Shown here: piece by piece, positions 50,501 to 53,225 of the stretch
How the letters are laid out: every line of letters begins with the position of its first letter
Position numbering within the stretch: the first letter of the stretch is position 1
Virus record (IMG/VR): IMGVR_UViG_3300024433_000923
Location: 1 to 53,225 of that record
DNA length: 53,225 bases
From: a virus
Strand: one strand, 5' to 3'
Notes under the pieces: model-generated
Database searches by the model: none
The model's input: the letters and a program-made list of their open reading frames with translations, nothing else
Told to the model about the DNA's origin: nothing
Made by a program: the position numbers and the translations under genes

Positions 50501-53081
50501 TAATCTTCACGCACATAGTCACTATAGTATAGGAGATGCTACTCTTCACATTGATAAATATATAGAAAAATGTAAAAAATTAGGAAGTAATGCTGTAGCT
50601 TTGACAGAGCATGGAAATTTAGCTTCTGCGTATGAATTACACAAAGAATGTAAAAAAAGAGAAATAAAACCTATTCTTGGTATAGAAGTATATATGGTAG
50701 ATAAATATGGTACAGAAGCTGCTGAAACTCCTTATAGTTATTATCATGTTGTTTTACTTTGTAAAAATGAAACAGGTTGGAAGAATCTAAAGAAACTTCA
50801 CAGCGCATCGTGGCAACACGGTTACTTACGTCGGCCTAGAATAAGTCAGGGAACGCTACAGTCGTTCTCGGACGGCTTAATAGTGCTTACTGCATGTTTG
50901 GGCGGGGTTGTAGGCAAACTATTGTTAGGGATCGATCCTTACTACAAAGAATTATCTACAAAGAAGTGTTTAAAAGTATTAAAAAAAAGATTGAAATTTT
51001 TTATAAATACATTTGGAGATGATTTTTATTATGAAATGCAATTAAATGATCTTGATGGACAAAATATTGTCAATAAATATATTTTGGGACAAAAAGGAAA
51101 GAAAGTAATAACGAATGATATACATTATCTTAGGAAGATGGACTGGGAAATACATGACATTGTTAGATGCCGTGCGTGGAGGAAAACTCTTAAAGATGAG
51201 AATAATGGTATTTACCCGACACATCAATTGTATGTTAAGGGAATTAAATCTCTCCGAAGAGCGAAAGAAAAATGGCATGATTATATATCGGACAAAGAAT
51301 TTTTAAAAGCTATGAAAGCGACTGAAGAAATAGCAGAAAAAGTTGAAGAATATCCTTTAGTTCCTAAGAAAAGCACACTTCCAAAATACGGTAAGGGTGA
51401 CAGCATGGAAACCCTTACTAAACTTTGCAAAAAGGGATATAAAAAAAGGTTGACCGTTGACCAACAAAAATCTATTGTTTATAAAAAAAGATTGAAACGT
51501 GAATTAAAAGTTATTAAGAAGATTGGGTTTCCTGATTATTTTTTGTTTGTATGGAATGTAGTTAGAAAATGTAAGAAAAAAAATATAATAGTTGGACCTG
51601 GACGTGGATCAGTTTGTGGAAGTTTGGCGGCTTATCTTCTGAATATTACACAAATAGATCCTATTAGATTTAATTTAATGTTTGAAAGATTTTTGAATGA
51701 AGACAGACTTTCTATGCCTGATATTGATATGGATTTTAGTAAGGCTAGACGTGACGATGTTAAGAAGATTATGGAACAAATGTATGGGGCAGATAAATTA
51801 GCTCACATAGCTGCATATGCAAAGTGGAAACCAAGGGGAGTTATAACAGATGTAGGACGAGTATTGGGATATGATTATTTTAGTGTGCTTAAGAAACAAA
51901 CCAAGTTGGTAGATAGTAAAGTAGAAAAATGGAAAGAATTACCTGATGAAATAAAACCTTTTTTGAAAAAGAATAAAACTTTAACGGATAGAGCTAAACG
52001 ATTAATGGAAACTGTAAATCAACAAGGAGTTCATGCAAGTGGAATTATTGTAACACCATCTGAGTTAGAAGAATGGTTGCCTACTGCCTATACTGTTGAT
52101 AAAAATGATGAAGAAAGACGAAGAGTAAAGGTATCAGAATGGGACATGTATGCTTTGGAAGATTTGGATCTATTAAAATTTGATAGATTAGGGTTGACAA
52201 CTCTTGATGTTATCCAACGGACTGTAGAATTAGTTAATAGAGATGGAGAGAAAATAAAAGATATTGATGAAGTCTGTTTGAATGATTTAGAAAATAAAAA
52301 AGTGTATGAACTTATTAGAACTCAGGAGTTACAAGGATTATTTCAGATAGAGACTTCGCAGGGAATGGCAAGACTTATAAGCGACATGAAACCGAAGCGA
52401 TTCAATGATATTGTGTTGATTATTAGTTTATTTAGAACTGCTGTGTTGAAAGCAGGGATGCATACGGAATACGTAAAACGGAGAAATTGGGTTAAGAAAA
52501 AAGAAGAGTTTAAAATTAAAATGATTCATCCTATGTTAAAGGATATATTGAAGGAAACATATGGTGTATTAATATTTCAAGAACAAGTGATGGCAATTGC
52601 AAATAAAATGGGAAATATGACGTTACGAGAAGCTGATAATTTTAGAAAAGCTATTAAGTTGAAAGATTCTGAAAAATTTGGTGTATGGAAAGAAAAGTTC
52701 TTAGAAGGTGCAAAGAAGAATAATGTAAAGGATAAAATAGCCAAAAAGGTTTGGGATTGGATGTATAAGTTTTCGGGCTACGGATTCAATGTGTGTTTAG
52801 CTCCCGACAATACTGTGTTAAAGGATTCTGGTGAGTATATGTTATTATCAGAAGTTAAAATAGGTGATAGAATTAAGGCATATAATGTTGATTCTGATTC
52901 TTTCTATTATGATGAAGTTATAGATGTAATAGATCAAGGAAAACAAGAAGTTTATGAAGTACAATTGAATAATGGGAGTACAATTAAATGTACTATGGAC
53001 CATAGGTTTTTATGTAAAGATAAACTGAAGCATCCGTTATGGGAAATTTTGAAAAAGAAACTAGACATTATTTGTGAATGA
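50484..53081 (+). CDS. dnaE: DNA polymerase III alpha subunit (DnaE type), N-terminal part, ending in an intein N-half
   Basis: 865 residues from the ATG at 50484; an upstream ATG at 50460 in frame is possible. The PHP domain opens NNLHAHSHYSIGDATL (6-21, with the HxHxxxS metal site) and GIEVYMVD. The polymerase core has GPGRGSVCGSLAAYLLN (about 371), SMPDIDMDFSKARRDDV with the paired Asp (about 411-418), VHASGIIVTPSE and LKFDRLGLTTLDV with the third Asp (about 565). It reaches GYGFN, a family motif, then turns into intein sequence and stops. The rest of the polymerase must follow outside the window. It is a C-family replicase and would replicate the phage genome with the DnaB-like helicase. 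Confidence 0.9.
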   Translation: MKNLFNNLHAHSHYSIGDATLHIDKYIEKCKKLGSNAVALTEHGNLASAYELHKECKKREIKPILGIEVYMVDKYGTEAAETPYSYYHVVLLCKNETGWKNLKKLHSASWQHGYLRRPRISQGTLQSFSDGLIVLTACLGGVVGKLLLGIDPYYKELSTKKCLKVLKKRLKFFINTFGDDFYYEMQLNDLDGQNIVNKYILGQKGKKVITNDIHYLRKMDWEIHDIVRCRAWRKTLKDENNGIYPTHQLYVKGIKSLRRAKEKWHDYISDKEFLKAMKATEEIAEKVEEYPLVPKKSTLPKYGKGDSMETLTKLCKKGYKKRLTVDQQKSIVYKKRLKRELKVIKKIGFPDYFLFVWNVVRKCKKKNIIVGPGRGSVCGSLAAYLLNITQIDPIRFNLMFERFLNEDRLSMPDIDMDFSKARRDDVKKIMEQMYGADKLAHIAAYAKWKPRGVITDVGRVLGYDYFSVLKKQTKLVDSKVEKWKELPDEIKPFLKKNKTLTDRAKRLMETVNQQGVHASGIIVTPSELEEWLPTAYTVDKNDEERRRVKVSEWDMYALEDLDLLKFDRLGLTTLDVIQRTVELVNRDGEKIKDIDEVCLNDLENKKVYELIRTQELQGLFQIETSQGMARLISDMKPKRFNDIVLIISLFRTAVLKAGMHTEYVKRRNWVKKKEEFKIKMIHPMLKDILKETYGVLIFQEQVMAIANKMGNMTLREADNFRKAIKLKDSEKFGVWKEKFLEGAKKNNVKDKIAKKVWDWMYKFSGYGFNVCLAPDNTVLKDSGEYMLLSEVKIGDRIKAYNVDSDSFYYDEVIDVIDQGKQEVYEVQLNNGSTIKCTMDHRFLCKDKLKHPLWEILKKKLDIICE
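52794..53081 (+). other. N-terminal half of a split intein (inserted after YGFNV of DnaE)
   Basis: 95 residues from Cys771 (TGT at 52794). The opening CLAPDNTVL is intein block A with the nucleophilic Cys1; IGDRIKAYNVDSD, VIDQGKQEVYEVQLNNGSTI and the block B motif CTMDHRFL (TxxH) follow in the usual order. The end, EILKKKLDIICE, ends with a stop where the cyanobacterial DnaE split inteins also end their N-half (about 102 residues). Net charge is acidic. The visible intein half that follows is basic, as is typical of a split pair. Confidence 0.88.
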
Positions 53082-53225
53082 TTACTTTATGGGAAGATAA
53101 AAATTTTAGATGGGAAATTTGGGAGACAGTTTTGGTTAAAACTGCAAAAATTGTTGGATTAAGAAGAATTGGTAAAGTAAAATGTTTGGATTTGAAAATG
53201 AAATCCAAGCATCACAATTTTATAT
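53078..53225 (+). CDS. C-terminal intein half, presumably joined to the rest of DnaE (partial)
   Basis: 49 residues visible from the ATG at 53078, which overlaps the TGA of the previous ORF (ATGA), in the -1 frame. After a linker (MITLWEDKNFRWEIWETVLV) it reads KIVGLRRIGKVKCLDLKMKS then KHHNFI, matching the end block of DnaE C-inteins (GKxxVYDIxVExxHNF). The sequence stops at the edge before the expected block G with terminal HN/SN. The next residue should be the Ser of the DnaE motif following GFN. Basic, complementary to the acidic N-half. Confidence 0.8.
   Translation, partial: MITLWEDKNFRWEIWETVLVKTAKIVGLRRIGKVKCLDLKMKSKHHNFI

Noticed and set aside
1-53225. Stop-codon reassignment, as in some large gut phages
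   Set aside because: TAA, TAG and TGA all end well-supported genes at the expected lengths and gene junctions.
1-53225. tRNA genes, CRISPR arrays, insertion sequences or integrase
   Set aside because: No cloverleaf with a TTCRA arm, no regularly spaced repeats and no transposase or integrase motif were noticed by reading; a tRNA scan could still find a degenerate one.

Overview
The window is 53 kb of an AT-rich, densely packed tailed-bacteriophage genome (Caudoviricetes). The evidence is an uninterrupted virion assembly order: terminase, portal, protease/scaffold, HK97-fold capsid, neck proteins, tail terminator, tail tube, a two-frame tail assembly chaperone, tape measure and distal tail proteins. 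Phage replication genes follow. No contractile sheath gene was recognised, so a siphovirus-like long non-contractile tail is most likely. Genes abut or overlap by a few bases, Shine-Dalgarno sites are AGGAG-like, all three stop codons are used, and no tRNA, rRNA or CRISPR array was seen. The host cannot be named. A DnaE-type polymerase, SNF2 helicase, HU-like protein and large carbohydrate gene set point to a large-genome phage.

Layout. (1) 1-5475, plus strand: a sugar/surface-chemistry operon with a cupin, a nucleotidyltransferase-kinase fusion, two tandem paralogous glycosyltransferase-like proteins, a TylF-type methyltransferase and a sulfotransferase-methyltransferase fusion. (2) 5465-10071, minus strand: two GT4-like glycosyltransferases, a UDP-sugar dehydrogenase, a protein of the thymine-hypermodification helical family and a divergent glycosyltransferase-like protein. 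(3) A GC-rich hairpin at about 10050-10093 between the divergent units. (4) 10120-44788, plus strand: the virion module, repeatedly interrupted by glycosyltransferase or sugar genes directly after virion genes (after capsid, after tail terminator, after a distal tail protein). (5) 44821 to the end, plus strand: replication and nucleotide genes, namely SNF2 helicase, winged-helix Zn protein, DnaB-like helicase, a thymidylate-synthase-fold protein without its catalytic cysteine, an HU-like protein and DNA polymerase III alpha.

Three results stand out. First, the polymerase ends in an N-terminal intein half at the conserved YGFN motif. A stop overlaps the start (ATGA) of a second ORF that carries the C-terminal intein half, so this looks like a split DnaE intein with adjacent, translationally coupled halves and no homing endonuclease between them. 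Second, the tail tube gene, missing from a simple ORF scan, is split by an ORF-less group I intron of about 256 nt only eight bases after its start codon; the spliced reading gives a clean 139-residue protein. Third, the placement of glycosyltransferases within the virion module, including a GT fused to a Maf/DUF115-like domain, suggests the phage glycosylates its own particle. Sulfation and methylation of the glycan are possible.

Two virion genes also carry GC-rich segments that end inside the ORF and continue as AT-rich fibronectin-like sequence, which marks recent recombination. Functional calls come from motif recognition only; no database search was run.
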